Source: Nannocystis pusilla
GTDB lineage: Bacteria > Myxococcota_A > Polyangia > Nannocystales > Nannocystaceae
Length of the DNA: 64,000 nt
Direction: 5' to 3'
NCBI RefSeq assembly: GCF_020073745.1
Contig: NZ_JAIRAU010000001.1
Coordinates: 1,374,501-1,438,500 of the forward strand
This document shows, one piece after another, positions 1 to 8,819 of this stretch (position 1 is its first letter; each line of letters starts with the position of its first letter). Both the position numbers and the translations under genes were made by a program. Below the pieces are notes generated by a model. It saw only the letters and a program-made list of their open reading frames with translations. It was not told where the DNA came from and did not search any database.

Positions 1-427
1 CCCGGTTGGGCTCGTCGACGACGGCGAAGATCGCGGGGAGGTCGGCGTGGGCCCGCGCGAACTCGATGCAGGCGGCCGCGGCCTCGCAGGCGTACCCGCG
101 ACCCGTGTAGGCCTCGCGCAGGGCGTACACGAGCTGCGGCTCGCCTCCGAACGCGTCGAAGCCGGCGAGCGTGACGAAGCCGCAGAAGCCGAGCGGCTCG
201 GCGACGCCGGCGGCGTAGAGCAGCCATACGCCGACGCGGTGGACGCGGTACAGCTCCTCGCTGGCGGCGATGGTGGCGACGGACCACCCGGGCGGCATCC
301 TCTGACCGTGGAACAGGTAGCGCTTGATGTGGTCGTCGGTGATGAGCGCGTGCAGGGCTCCGGCGTCGGCCGCGACCGGGCGGCGGTACTCGAGGTTGGG
401 TGAGCGCGGGCCGGGCTCGGAGGACAT
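1..427 (-). CDS. GNAT-family N-acetyltransferase, 3' end outside window
   Basis: Reading the minus strand from an ATG at 425-427 gives an open frame that runs off the left edge, so only the first 142 residues are present. The protein begins MSSEPGPRSPNLEYRRPV and shows features of the RimJ/Acetyltransf_3 branch of GNAT acetyltransferases: an early beta strand (LEYRRPVAADAGALHALI), a central strand (PLGFCGFVTL), and the acetyl-CoA pyrophosphate-binding region YTGRGYACEAAAA, which matches the Q/RxxGxG/A loop, followed by the start of the next strand (IFAVVDEPN). The family transfers an acetyl group from acetyl-CoA to amines of small molecules or protein N termini; the substrate cannot be told. 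It is divergent from the FG-GAP gene across a 558-bp gap. Confidence 0.8.
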   Translation of the reverse strand, partial: MSSEPGPRSPNLEYRRPVAADAGALHALITDDHIKRYLFHGQRMPPGWSVATIAASEELYRVHRVGVWLLYAAGVAEPLGFCGFVTLAGFDAFGGEPQLVYALREAYTGRGYACEAAAACIEFARAHADLPAIFAVVDEPNR

Positions 428-985
428 CGCGGCGATCGTGGCCCGGCGGCGCGGCGCTGACAAGCGGCGGCGATGTGCGCGATGAGCCGCGAATGAGCGG
501 TGGGGGCGGCGAGCGAAACGACGCGAACACGGATTCGTCGCTGGGAGCAGGTGGCGGTGGCTCGTCCGCGGCGTCGGCGCGCGGACGGGGCGATCGGGCC
601 GCAGGTGCGGCGAGGGCTGCACGACTCAGCCGGCGGGGCGCTGCGCGCGTGGTCTTACGCGCCGTCGGTGGCGGCATGACGTGAGGCCCCGCGGAGCGAT
701 CAATCGGTCGAGCGCGGCTGCTGCCGCCAGAGATAGGCGAGGAACTCGATGCGACGTCGTCCGCGATCGAACGCGGGCGAATCGGACGGGGAACGAGCGG
801 ATGATCCTTCAAACTATCAGGCGCCGGAGCTCGGGTCTCGACCGACTTCGTGTTCGTGATCGCTGTGGGCTCGCAGGGCCCGTCGTGACGCGCAGGCACC
901 GCGCAGCGGCCTGGCGCGTGGCGGGCCGCGTCGAGCCGAACGAGACTTGCACGCGGTGAGGCCGGCGTACACCTTCTGCGGGCTC
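428..985. other. Divergent intergenic region, no gene seen
   Basis: The 558 bases between the acetyltransferase and the FG-GAP lipoprotein hold only Arg/Gly/Ala-rich chance open frames typical of GC-rich noncoding DNA. I see no tRNA, repeat or convincing protein. It must contain the promoters of both flanking genes, but no clear -35/-10 pair stands out. Confidence 0.5.
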
Positions 986-3900
986 ATGGTGCCTCGCAAT
1001 TCCTGGCTGCTTCGCCTGTGTTCGGTTTCGCGCGTCGCGTCGGTGGCAGGGGTCGCGGCGGTCCTGGCGGGCAGCTGCGGGGCGAATGAATCGGAGTGCG
1101 GGTCGCTCGCGGCGCTGTGCGCCGACGAGGGGCGGGTCGTCGATGTGGCGACGGTGGTCCGCGCGGCGGTCGAGGTCGACGTCGACGGCGACGGTCTGAC
1201 CGAGGTGTTCGCATTGACGGGCGAAGGCAGCCAGCTGGCGTTCGGTACGCGCGACAGGCGGCGGTCCATGGTGTTGTTCGCCGAGCCGCCGGTGTCGCTC
1301 GCGGGGCTCCATCGCGAGGTCGCGGTGTCGTTCGCCGAGTCGCCGCTGGTGGCGATCTACGGGATCGACGGCGAGGGGCGGCTCGAGCGGCGGCGCGACA
1401 TTCCGCTGTCGGGGTGGGCGCCGGCGCTGGCCAGCGGCGATCTCGACGGTGACGGGCAGCTCGAATTGGTCGCGTCCGTGGTCGAGCACGGCCGGGTCGC
1501 GGTGATCGATCCACGGACCGGCGCGGTGCGAGAGCATCGCGCCGGCAAGGCGCCGGTTCGGCTCGCGCTCGGCGACGTCGACGGTGATTCGCGGCTCGAC
1601 GTCGTCGTCGTGGATGCGGGGGAAGCGTTGCAGGTGCTCCGCGGCGCGGGGGACGGGACGCTGAGGAAGGCCGAGGCGAGCGCGGCGCACGTCGATATGT
1701 GGGCGCTGACGCTCGCGGATTACGACGGCGACGGCGACCTCGACGCGCTCACGCGTGACCTCGCGAGCAACGTGCGGGTGCACCGCAACGACGGCGCGGG
1801 CAGGTTCGCCAGCCCGATCGCGCTGCCGTTCGGCGAGCATTCGGCGAGCGGCTCCGGATTGGTGGCAGGGCCGATTGCGAATGGTGGCCTGGCGAGCGTC
1901 AGTGTGCCGCAGGACGACCGCGTCGGCACGTGGTTCGGCAAGGGCGCGACCTGGCTCGGGCACGTCGAGGTGGCGTTCGACCGGGTGGTGACGTGGGTCG
2001 GCGGCGGCACGGACAGCGGGCTTTTGGCGGGCGGCGAGGGGTTCGTGGTGCCGTTCGCGTGGGCGGCCGGGGTGGCGCCGATCGAGGTGTGGAGCTCGCC
2101 CATTTTGAGCACCGACTCCTCCGAATCGGCGCTGGCGACCGGCGACCTCGACGGCGACCATCTGCTCGACGTGGTGGCGGCGACGGCTCAGTGGTTGATC
2201 GTGTTCCACGGCCGCGCGGACCTCGGGCTCGAGCAGGGGGTCACGCTGGCGATCGAGGGGCCACAGTCGGTCGCGATCGCCGAGCTGACCGGCGACGAAT
2301 GGCCAGACGTGCTCGTCGCCGGCGAACAATCGGTGTTCGTCGCGGTGGGGAGCGACGGCGGCGGACTGCTCTCGGTGCGGCCGGCGACTTCGACGACGAT
2401 CAAGCCGGCCGGTCTGATGCCGCTCCGCACCGGAGCGGGTACGGCCGGCGTAGCGATCGCAACGGCCGCGACCGAAGTGACGACGGAGGCGGCATATTTC
2501 CCGGCGGCGCTGCTGCGATTCGCTGCCGACGGCGGCCTGCTCGAGGAGCGCGTGTTCGGCGAGGAGCTCGGCGTGGGGCGGGTGATCGCGGTCGACTTCG
2601 ACGAGGACGGCGTGGACGAGCCGCTGGTGCTGGCGGAGCGCGACGGGACGCCGGTGCTCGTGCACGCGGTCCCGGACGGCGACGGCTACGCGCTCGGCGT
2701 GGAGCACGACGTCGCGGCGCTCGTGGAACTGCTACCCGAGGAGATCCGGCTGAGAGATCTGGCGGCGGGCGACCTGGACGGCGATGGCGCCCCCGAGGTC
2801 GTGCTCGGCGCCGATGCGGGCGCGGTCGTGGTGTCGGGGATGGTCGACGACGCGCCGACGGCGACGCTGCTGGCCCAGACACGGGCGCCGTCTCACCTCC
2901 GCGACCTCGACGGAGATGGCCGGCTCGACGCGCTCGTCGCCGATCGAGAGGGGATCTTCATCTACCAGCGCGGCCGCGGGGACGCCACCTTCGAGGCCGA
3001 GCAGCTTCACGAGTTCCCGCGCTACGACCGGGCGGCGCTGGCGGCCCGCACCGACGCGCAGTTCGATCTGGTGACGCTCAACTCGGACAAGCTTCGGGTC
3101 CATCTAACCCGCGAGGTCGCGCGGCCGGCCGCCGTCGCCGCTCCGCTGAACTTCCACGGCGACGTGGCCGAGGTCGCGGTCGCCGACATCGATCAGGACG
3201 GTTACGACGACCTGGTGACGCTGTGTCGCCAGCCGGGCGGCGGCGTGGCGGTGTTGTGGGGCAGCGAGGACGCGGCGCTCGATCGCGCCGACGGCTTCGG
3301 CAGCGTGGGCGAACACAGCGGGCTGGGGCTCGGCGATCTGGATGGGGACGGCTTCGCCGAGGTCGTGGCGGCGCTTTTCGGCTGGGCCGTCGAGCCCTAT
3401 CGCTTTGCTCCCGAGCGCGCCGCCGAGTGGGTGAACCTCGACTTGCTCGGCTCGCTGCAGAAGGCCGAGGACCTGGCGATCGCCGACGTCGACGACGACG
3501 GATTGCCGGACATGCTGGCGCTCGCGGCCGTCGACGCCCCCGATTGGAAGAAGATGAACCTGTATGTCGCGTACGGCACCGAGCCGCTGCGCTTCACCCC
3601 CTGGCACGACCTCGCGGAGGTGCCGGAGCTGGTGTGGGCCGCGCTCTTCGTCGGCGACGTCGACGGCGACGACGATCTCGACCTGCTGATCCGGCCGGGC
3701 TCGAAGATGCCTGGATTCCTGGTGCGGAACGACGGGCCGCGCGAGTGGGCCGCGGCGGAGGCGATGCCGGGGACCACCGCGCTGTTCGGGCCGCCCGACG
3801 CCGAGGGCCGCGTCGACCTGATCACGCACGAGGGGACCACGGTGTATCGCCACATCGACGGCGACCCCGATCGGCGCGAGGCGATCGTGAGCCACGAGTC

Positions 3901-4144
3901 GCTGACGGAGGGCGCGCTGCGGCAGGTCGGCGACGCCGACGGCGACGGCCGCTACGACCTCGTCACCTTCGACGATCACGGCACCTACGTGTGGCTGCGC
4001 GGCGACGACGGGCCGAGGCAGGTCCGCGTCGCCGAGGACAAGCTCGCCGCGGTCCAGTTCCCCGACCTCGACGGCGACGGCCGCCCCGACCTCGTCGGGA
4101 TCAACAACCGCGGCAAGCTGTTCGTCCGTCACACGCGCCGCTGA
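986..4144 (+). CDS. Giant FG-GAP (VCBS) repeat lipoprotein
   Basis: Predicted surface lipoprotein of 1052 residues. I chose the ATG at 986 because it gives a proper signal peptide (MVPRNSWLLRLC...VAAVLAGSC) with lipobox AGSC; an upstream start at 947 would put 13 extra residues before it. The rest is a run of about fifteen D-x-D-G-D-G type calcium-binding loops (for example GDLDGDGQLELV, ADYDGDGDLDAL, RDLDGDGRLDAL, ADIDQDGYDDLV, PDLDGDGRPDLV), the signature of FG-GAP/VCBS beta-propellers similar to integrin alpha chains. Such proteins are usually extracellular adhesins or binding scaffolds; no catalytic domain is visible. The stop is followed 22 nt later by a hairpin shared with the convergent gene. 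A second, smaller FG-GAP lipoprotein lies at 53220-54494. Confidence 0.85.
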   Translation: MVPRNSWLLRLCSVSRVASVAGVAAVLAGSCGANESECGSLAALCADEGRVVDVATVVRAAVEVDVDGDGLTEVFALTGEGSQLAFGTRDRRRSMVLFAEPPVSLAGLHREVAVSFAESPLVAIYGIDGEGRLERRRDIPLSGWAPALASGDLDGDGQLELVASVVEHGRVAVIDPRTGAVREHRAGKAPVRLALGDVDGDSRLDVVVVDAGEALQVLRGAGDGTLRKAEASAAHVDMWALTLADYDGDGDLDALTRDLASNVRVHRNDGAGRFASPIALPFGEHSASGSGLVAGPIANGGLASVSVPQDDRVGTWFGKGATWLGHVEVAFDRVVTWVGGGTDSGLLAGGEGFVVPFAWAAGVAPIEVWSSPILSTDSSESALATGDLDGDHLLDVVAATAQWLIVFHGRADLGLEQGVTLAIEGPQSVAIAELTGDEWPDVLVAGEQSVFVAVGSDGGGLLSVRPATSTTIKPAGLMPLRTGAGTAGVAIATAATEVTTEAAYFPAALLRFAADGGLLEERVFGEELGVGRVIAVDFDEDGVDEPLVLAERDGTPVLVHAVPDGDGYALGVEHDVAALVELLPEEIRLRDLAAGDLDGDGAPEVVLGADAGAVVVSGMVDDAPTATLLAQTRAPSHLRDLDGDGRLDALVADREGIFIYQRGRGDATFEAEQLHEFPRYDRAALAARTDAQFDLVTLNSDKLRVHLTREVARPAAVAAPLNFHGDVAEVAVADIDQDGYDDLVTLCRQPGGGVAVLWGSEDAALDRADGFGSVGEHSGLGLGDLDGDGFAEVVAALFGWAVEPYRFAPERAAEWVNLDLLGSLQKAEDLAIADVDDDGLPDMLALAAVDAPDWKKMNLYVAYGTEPLRFTPWHDLAEVPELVWAALFVGDVDGDDDLDLLIRPGSKMPGFLVRNDGPREWAAAEAMPGTTALFGPPDAEGRVDLITHEGTTVYRHIDGDPDRREAIVSHESLTEGALRQVGDADGDGRYDLVTFDDHGTYVWLRGDDGPRQVRVAEDKLAAVQFPDLDGDGRPDLVGINNRGKLFVRHTRR

Positions 4145-4165
4145 GCAGATGTGGATGTTTTTTGG

Positions 4166-4187
4166 GGCATGTCTTGATGGACATGCC
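4166..4187. terminator. CATGTC/GACATG hairpin between convergent genes
   Basis: Perfect 8-bp inverted repeat GGCATGTC (4166-4173) and GACATGCC (4180-4187) around a 6-nt loop, 22 nt after the FG-GAP stop and 6 nt from the stop of the opposite gene. It fits a bidirectional terminator and is the first member of the CATG hairpin family seen across the window. Confidence 0.65.
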
Positions 4188-4192
4188 ACGAA

Positions 4193-4609
4193 TCACTTGC
4201 GGCGGGCGAGGAGGCTCCACAGCATGGCGACGAGGCAGCCGAGCGCGAGCGCCATGACCCACAGGGCGTGCAGCGCCACCACCCCGCCCGCGTGCATCGT
4301 CGCCAGCAGCGACGCCACGCTCCACGCGGCGAACACCAGGAACGCCGCGGCGGCGCGCGGCCAGGCGGCGTGATACGAGGCGGGTCGCAGGATCGCCAGG
4401 GCCACCGCGAGCTCGAGCACGGTCAGCGAGAGGACGACGGCGAGGGCGCCCTCGCTGTTGTGTCCGTACTGCGCGGTGCCGATCCGCGACGGGTCGGGGG
4501 GATCGAGGGTGGCGTCGCGGATCGCCAAGATCACCGTCGCCGCCCACGCGCCGACGAGCGCGAGGTAGCGGGTCCTCGTCCACGCGCTCGCGCTCGCTGA
4601 GGTCGACAT
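4193..4609 (-). CDS. Small integral membrane protein, unknown function
   Basis: 138-residue protein with four predicted transmembrane helices, roughly residues 14-32, 55-75, 83-105 and 110-132, and a basic C-terminal tail (LLARRK). I do not recognise a family. It begins 13 nt after the stop of the gene at 4623-5009, so the two are very probably one transcript. Nothing in the sequence suggests a transporter or enzyme signature. The start at 4609 gives a short hydrophilic N terminus before the first helix. Confidence 0.65.
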   Translation of the reverse strand: MSTSASASAWTRTRYLALVGAWAATVILAIRDATLDPPDPSRIGTAQYGHNSEGALAVVLSLTVLELAVALAILRPASYHAAWPRAAAAFLVFAAWSVASLLATMHAGGVVALHALWVMALALGCLVAMLWSLLARRK

Positions 4610-4622
4610 CGGAGGCGGCCCG

Positions 4623-5009
4623 TCAGTTGGTCTTGCGGACGATCATGATCGGGTCGAGGATGAGGGAGCCGCGGACCGCGTCCTCGATCGTGACCTCGAC
4701 GCGCCACGAGTACTCGCCCACCGACGAGACGGGGAAGGTGGCCGACCACACGCCGGAGCTGTCGGTGTAGCTGACGGACGGCGAACCATTGAGCGGGGTG
4801 GCGGTGACGCCGGTGATCCCAGGGGCGCCGGTCGCCGCGGTGACGGTCGACAGGACCGAGCTGCCGCTGGTCTCGGCGGTGACCTTGTCACGCGGCTGCA
4901 GGACCGGCGACGTGGCGCTGCTGGTGCAGGAGCCGAGCAGCAGCTCGTGGGCCGCGCCGTTGACCGCCTCGATCATCTGGACTGGAATGCTCGTCGTGTA
5001 GTCTGCCAT
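4623..5009 (-). CDS. Hypothetical beta-rich protein, unknown function
   Basis: 128 residues from the ATG at 5009 (MADYTTSIPVQMIEAV). The frame stays open upstream to 5255, but that part is Arg-rich and noncoding in character. The protein has no signal peptide. It is rich in Ser, Thr, Val and Gly with alternating strands and contains segments such as GSPSVSYTDSSGVWSATFPVSSVGEYSWRVEVT that look like an immunoglobulin-like beta sandwich, so a structural or binding role is possible; I cannot name a family. First gene of a likely two-gene operon with the membrane protein at 4193-4609. A striking inverted repeat lies 15 bp upstream of the start. Confidence 0.6.
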   Translation of the reverse strand: MADYTTSIPVQMIEAVNGAAHELLLGSCTSSATSPVLQPRDKVTAETSGSSVLSTVTAATGAPGITGVTATPLNGSPSVSYTDSSGVWSATFPVSSVGEYSWRVEVTIEDAVRGSLILDPIMIVRKTN

Positions 5010-5023
5010 CGGAGTTCTCGCGT

Positions 5024-5042
5024 GCGACTGTATCGCAGTCGC
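5024..5042 (-). promoter_or_regulatory. Inverted repeat overlapping a possible -10, shared with 42746-42765
   Basis: GCGACTG (5024-5030) and CAGTCGC (5036-5042) flank TATCG. On the minus strand the centre reads GATACAGT, so a TACAGT -10 would lie inside the repeat about 18 nt before the ATG at 5009. An almost identical repeat, with centre GATACGGT, sits 17 bp before the cytochrome gene start at 42729. This suggests a shared operator. Confidence 0.5.
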
Positions 5043-5194
5043 GTGGGGCCCGGGTAGCACGCGCAGTTCCATCGCGTGATACCGCCCGCGCGGACGTCGG
5101 CCTGCGGAACAGGACCTTGTCACGCCCGGGGGGGCCGTGATACCCGACTTGCATGACGAGCGCGGGCTCTGCGTGACGCGACGAAGGCGGTGAC

Positions 5195-7900
5195 GTGGAG
5201 GCGAGCACCCGCGAGAGCAAGCCGCTCGTCGAGCGCGACACGGTCGACGCCCCACGAGAGCCCCACGACGAGCCGGTCCCCGAGGAATTCGAGGGGTTGT
5301 CGATCGCCCGCTACCGCGTGCTCGAGCGCATCGGCGCCGGCGGCATGGGCACGGTCTACGCGGCGCTCGACCCGACGCTCGGGCGCGAGGTCGCGGTCAA
5401 GCTGGCGCGCGTGAGCGGGCCGCGGCCGTCGCTCGGCGACGAGAGCCGGCTGCTCCGCGAGGCGCGGCTGCTCGCCCAGGTCTCGCACCCCAACGTGGTG
5501 GAGATCTACGAGGTCGGCGTGTTCCGCGGACACGTGTACATCGTGATGGCCCGGATCCGCGGCCAGACGCTGCGGGCGTGGCAGCGCGAGACGCCGCGAC
5601 CGTGGCGCGAGACGATCGCCAAGTACGTGGCTGCGGCGCGCGGGCTGCAAGCGGTGCACGCGGTGGGGCTGGTGCACCGCGACTTCAAGGCCGACAACGT
5701 GCTGGTCGGCGAGGACGGACGCGTCTACGTCGTCGACTTCGGGCTCGCCCGCCCGAGCGGTGCCACTCCCGAGGGCGCGCCGCCGACGACCTCGCGCGCT
5801 GCAGTGAATAGCGAGACGCCGCTGACGAGCACCGGCGCGGTGGTCGGCACGCCGGCCTACATGGCCCCGGAGCAGAAGGCAGGTCGTCCGCCCGATCTCC
5901 GCAGCGACATCTTCAGCTTCTGCGTGTCGCTGTACGAGGCGCTGCACGGGCACCGGCCGGAGTACAACATGACGACCACGCGCGCGCGCGACCCCAAGGT
6001 CCCGCGCCGCATCGATCGCGTGCTGGCGAGAGGCCTGGCGCCGTCGGCCGCCCGTCGCTACGCGTCGTTCGATCCGCTGGTCGCCGCGCTCGAGTACGAT
6101 CCCGCGCGGCGATGGCGTCGCGTCGGGCTGGCGGCCGGACTGCTCGGCGTGGGCGGGCTGGGGGGCCTGCTGGCCCCTGGCCCGGGTGACCTGACCGAGG
6201 TCTCGTGCGAGACGGCCCAGCGGCGGATCGATCGCGCGTGGGGGGCCTCCGAGCGCGAGGCGCTGGCGGCGGTGTTTCGCGCCCCGGACAGCGAGTATGC
6301 GCGAGGGGTCGGGCGCCGCGTCGAGGCGGCGCTCGACGCCTACGCCGATCAATGGAAGCTGGCGCGTCGGCGCGCCTGCGAGGCGACGGTGGAGCTGTCG
6401 GCGCGCTCGGCGTTGCAGCTCCAACAAGTGCTCGAGTGCCTCGAGCGCGCGGCGCAGGCGCTGACGGGCGCCACGCGAATGCTGGCGTTCGCAGGCGCCG
6501 GCGAGATCGAGCAGGCGATGGCGGTGGTCGAGGCGCTGCCGCGGATCGACGACTGTCGCGACCGGCCGGGCCGCGGCGAAATTGAGGACATGCTCGAAAG
6601 GTCAGGGCAGGTCGACGAGCTGCGGCGGGCGCTGGTGTCGGCGCGCGCCCACGCGGCGGACGGCAGCCGGCGCGAGGCGCTGAGCCTGGCGGAGCAGGTC
6701 CGGGCGCGCGCGCAGGCGCTGGGCGAGCCGGCGATCGAGGCCGACGCGCTGCTCACGGTCGGCCGCCTCCGCGCCGAGGACGGCGAGATCGCGGCGGCCG
6801 AGACCAACCTGCTGGCGGCGATCGACATCGCCGAGGCCAATCGCCTCGACGACACCACCGCGAGCGGATGGGTGACCCTGGCGACGGTGGCGGCGCGCCT
6901 GGAGGTGAACCCGGAGCGGATGCGCGAGCGGGCCCGCCGGGCCCAGGCGCTGCTCGACCGCCTCGACGACAGCGGGCCGCGCCGCGCGATCCTCCTCAAC
7001 GCGCTCGGCGTCGCGGCCGTGGCGGAGGAGCGCCACGCCGAGGCGGTGCGGCTGCACCGGGAGGCGTTCGAGCGCCTGCACTTCGGCGGCGGGCCGGCGA
7101 TCGAGCGCATCCGGTCGCTGCAGAGCCTGGGCAACGCGCTCGAGGCGCTCGGCGAGCGCGACGAGGCGCTGGCGAGCTTCTCGCGGGCGCTCGAGCTGTG
7201 CGCGGCGCACCTCGGGCCGCGCCACCCGCAGCTGGCACGCGTGTCCCACGACCTCGGCGTGCTGCTGGCGCGGACCGGCGAGCAGGCGCGGGCCCGCGAG
7301 CTGATGGAGTTCGCGCTGTCGGTGTGGACCGACACGTACGGGTCGGTCTGCGTCGAGTGCGGTCGCGTCCACACGGCGCTCGCCGACCAGGCGGGCCGCG
7401 TCGGCGAGCTCGGCCGCGCCGAGCACCACGGCCGCCGGGCGCTGGCGATCCTCCGCCAGGTCCTGCCCGAACATCACCCCGAGGTCGCGGCGGCGCTGGT
7501 GAACCTCGGGGTGATCCTCCACCTGCGCGGCGACTTCGCCGGCGCGGTGAAGACGTACCGCGAGGCGCTCCGGCTGCAGGACCGCATCTTGCCCGAAGGA
7601 CATCTCGAGCGCGCGATCACGGAGAGCAACCTCGGCGAGAGCCTGGTCGCGCTGCAGCGCCACGCGGAGGCGCTCGAGCTGTTCGCGGCGGCCGAGCCGG
7701 TGGCCCGCGCGGCCGCGGAGGCGGGTGAGGAGCTGCTGCTGCTGCTGCTCCACAACAAGGCGCAGGCGCTGGTCGGCACCGGCGACGTCCGGGCGGCCCG
7801 CGTGGCGCTGGAAGAGCGCCGCGCGCTCCTCAAGCGCCGCGGCGACGCGCCGGACGAGGTGGAGCAGGCGCTCGCGCAGCTCCAGGGCCGCACCGGTTAG
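5195..7900 (+). CDS. Membrane-anchored Ser/Thr protein kinase with TPR C-terminus
   Basis: 901-residue Hanks-type kinase starting at GTG 5195. The catalytic domain spans about residues 40-300: glycine loop IGAGGMG (47-53), VAVK lysine near 69, catalytic loop HRDFKADN (161-168), DFG (181-183) and GTPAYMAPEQ (219-227). The usual HRDLKPxN is changed to HRDFKADN, but the catalytic Asp and the metal-binding Asn are kept, so it should be active. A hydrophobic Gly/Leu-rich stretch at about 310-328 is a likely single membrane span. Residues 450-890 are helical repeats of TPR type (for example ALASFSRALELCAAHLGPRHPQLARVSHDLGVLLARTG). Such kinases are abundant in myxobacteria and link an external or protein-binding input to phosphorylation; the target is unknown. 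It is transcribed alone. Confidence 0.92.
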   Translation: MEASTRESKPLVERDTVDAPREPHDEPVPEEFEGLSIARYRVLERIGAGGMGTVYAALDPTLGREVAVKLARVSGPRPSLGDESRLLREARLLAQVSHPNVVEIYEVGVFRGHVYIVMARIRGQTLRAWQRETPRPWRETIAKYVAAARGLQAVHAVGLVHRDFKADNVLVGEDGRVYVVDFGLARPSGATPEGAPPTTSRAAVNSETPLTSTGAVVGTPAYMAPEQKAGRPPDLRSDIFSFCVSLYEALHGHRPEYNMTTTRARDPKVPRRIDRVLARGLAPSAARRYASFDPLVAALEYDPARRWRRVGLAAGLLGVGGLGGLLAPGPGDLTEVSCETAQRRIDRAWGASEREALAAVFRAPDSEYARGVGRRVEAALDAYADQWKLARRRACEATVELSARSALQLQQVLECLERAAQALTGATRMLAFAGAGEIEQAMAVVEALPRIDDCRDRPGRGEIEDMLERSGQVDELRRALVSARAHAADGSRREALSLAEQVRARAQALGEPAIEADALLTVGRLRAEDGEIAAAETNLLAAIDIAEANRLDDTTASGWVTLATVAARLEVNPERMRERARRAQALLDRLDDSGPRRAILLNALGVAAVAEERHAEAVRLHREAFERLHFGGGPAIERIRSLQSLGNALEALGERDEALASFSRALELCAAHLGPRHPQLARVSHDLGVLLARTGEQARARELMEFALSVWTDTYGSVCVECGRVHTALADQAGRVGELGRAEHHGRRALAILRQVLPEHHPEVAAALVNLGVILHLRGDFAGAVKTYREALRLQDRILPEGHLERAITESNLGESLVALQRHAEALELFAAAEPVARAAAEAGEELLLLLLHNKAQALVGTGDVRAARVALEERRALLKRRGDAPDEVEQALAQLQGRTG

Positions 7901-7915
7901 CCAGGGCGCGGCGAC

Positions 7916-7929
7916 TGCCACGAATGGCA
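7916..7929. terminator. Short hairpin between convergent kinase and SDR genes
   Basis: TGCCA (7916-7920), CGAA loop, TGGCA (7925-7929), 16 nt past the kinase stop. The stem is only 5 bp and lacks a T tract, so this is a weak candidate. Confidence 0.3.
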
Positions 7930-7963
7930 TGACCCGGGCGGACGGGCGATTGCCGCGAGTCAC

Positions 7964-8707
7964 TCACGCCATGAAGCCGCCGTCGACGGCGAGCGTCGTG
8001 CCGGTGACGTAGGACGCCTCGTCCGAGGCGAGCCAGAGCACCGCGCGGGCGATCTCCTCGGGCGCCGCGAGGCGGCCGAGCGGGACGCGCTGGGCCATGA
8101 TCTCGGGGTGACCGCCGGTGAAGCGGTCGAGCATCGGCGTGGCCACCGGGCCGGGGGCGACGGCGTTGACGCGGATCTTCGCGGTCGCGAGCTCGAGCGC
8201 GGCCGAGCGCGTGAGGCCCTCGACGGCGAACTTGGTGGCCGCATACACGCTGGCGCCGGGCATCCCGCGCATGCCGGCGACGGAGCTGAGGTTGACGACG
8301 GCGCCGCCGCCCCCGCGCACCAGCGCCGGGATCTCGGCGCGGAGGGCCCGCCACAGGCCCTTCACGTTGGTGTCGAAGGCGCGGTCGAACGCGGCCTCGT
8401 CGCCGCCCTCGATCGGGCCGGTGACCTCGAGGCCGGCGTTGTTGACGGCGACGTCGAGGCGGTCGAAGCGCTGCAGGCCGGCGGCCACCAGGGCCTCGAC
8501 GCCGCGCGGGGCGGTGACGTCGGTGGCGACGAACAGGGCCTGGCCGCCGCGCCCGCGCAGCTCGTCCGCCAGGGCCTCGCCCGCGGCCGCGTCGCGGCTG
8601 CCGAGCACGAGGTGCGCCCCCGCGGCCGCGAACGCTCGCGCGGTCGCGCGGCCGATGCCCGAGGTGATGCCGGTGATGAGTACGATCTTGTCGGTGAAGC
8701 TCGTCAT
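7964..8707 (-). CDS. Short-chain dehydrogenase/reductase (classical SDR)
   Basis: 247-residue NAD(P)-dependent oxidoreductase with a complete classical SDR set: cofactor motif TGITSGIG at the N terminus, NNAG in the middle (VNNAGLEV), catalytic Ser in NLSSVAG, catalytic YxxxK in YAATK, and the C-terminal LASDEASYVTGTTLAVDGG typical of the FabG-like group. I chose the ATG at 8707 (MTSFTDKIVLITG). Substrate unknown. It is divergent from a LysR regulator, 112 bp away, with a palindrome between them; this arrangement commonly means that the regulator controls the SDR gene. Confidence 0.88.
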   Translation of the reverse strand: MTSFTDKIVLITGITSGIGRATARAFAAAGAHLVLGSRDAAAGEALADELRGRGGQALFVATDVTAPRGVEALVAAGLQRFDRLDVAVNNAGLEVTGPIEGGDEAAFDRAFDTNVKGLWRALRAEIPALVRGGGGAVVNLSSVAGMRGMPGASVYAATKFAVEGLTRSAALELATAKIRVNAVAPGPVATPMLDRFTGGHPEIMAQRVPLGRLAAPEEIARAVLWLASDEASYVTGTTLAVDGGFMA

Positions 8708-8771
8708 TGGTTCGTCTCGCTGTGTGCGGCGAAGATGACGGCGACCGCGTCCGGGCAGTAGACGGCGCCGG

Positions 8772-8788
8772 CGCAAGGTACTCTTGCG
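8772..8788. promoter_or_regulatory. Candidate LysR-type operator between SDR and LysR genes
   Basis: Perfect inverted repeat CGCAAG (8772-8777) and CTTGCG (8783-8788) around a 5-nt centre, 31 bp before the LysR start and 65 bp before the SDR start. Its length and place fit a LysR-type box; binding is inferred. Confidence 0.5.
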
Positions 8789-8819
8789 TCGCGCGCAACA
8801 ATCGAGGAACCTGCACCGC

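Noticed and set aside
809..2707. Long open frame on the minus strand across the FG-GAP gene
   Set aside because: Arg/His/Ala-rich and without domain motifs; it is an antisense frame created by the GC-rich codons of the lipoprotein. The same holds for other long Arg-rich frames such as 16625-21538 and 54458-59155 on the minus strand.
7955..7975. Terminator directly at the SDR stop
   Set aside because: No stem longer than 4 bp is present; the better candidate is the short hairpin at 7916-7929.
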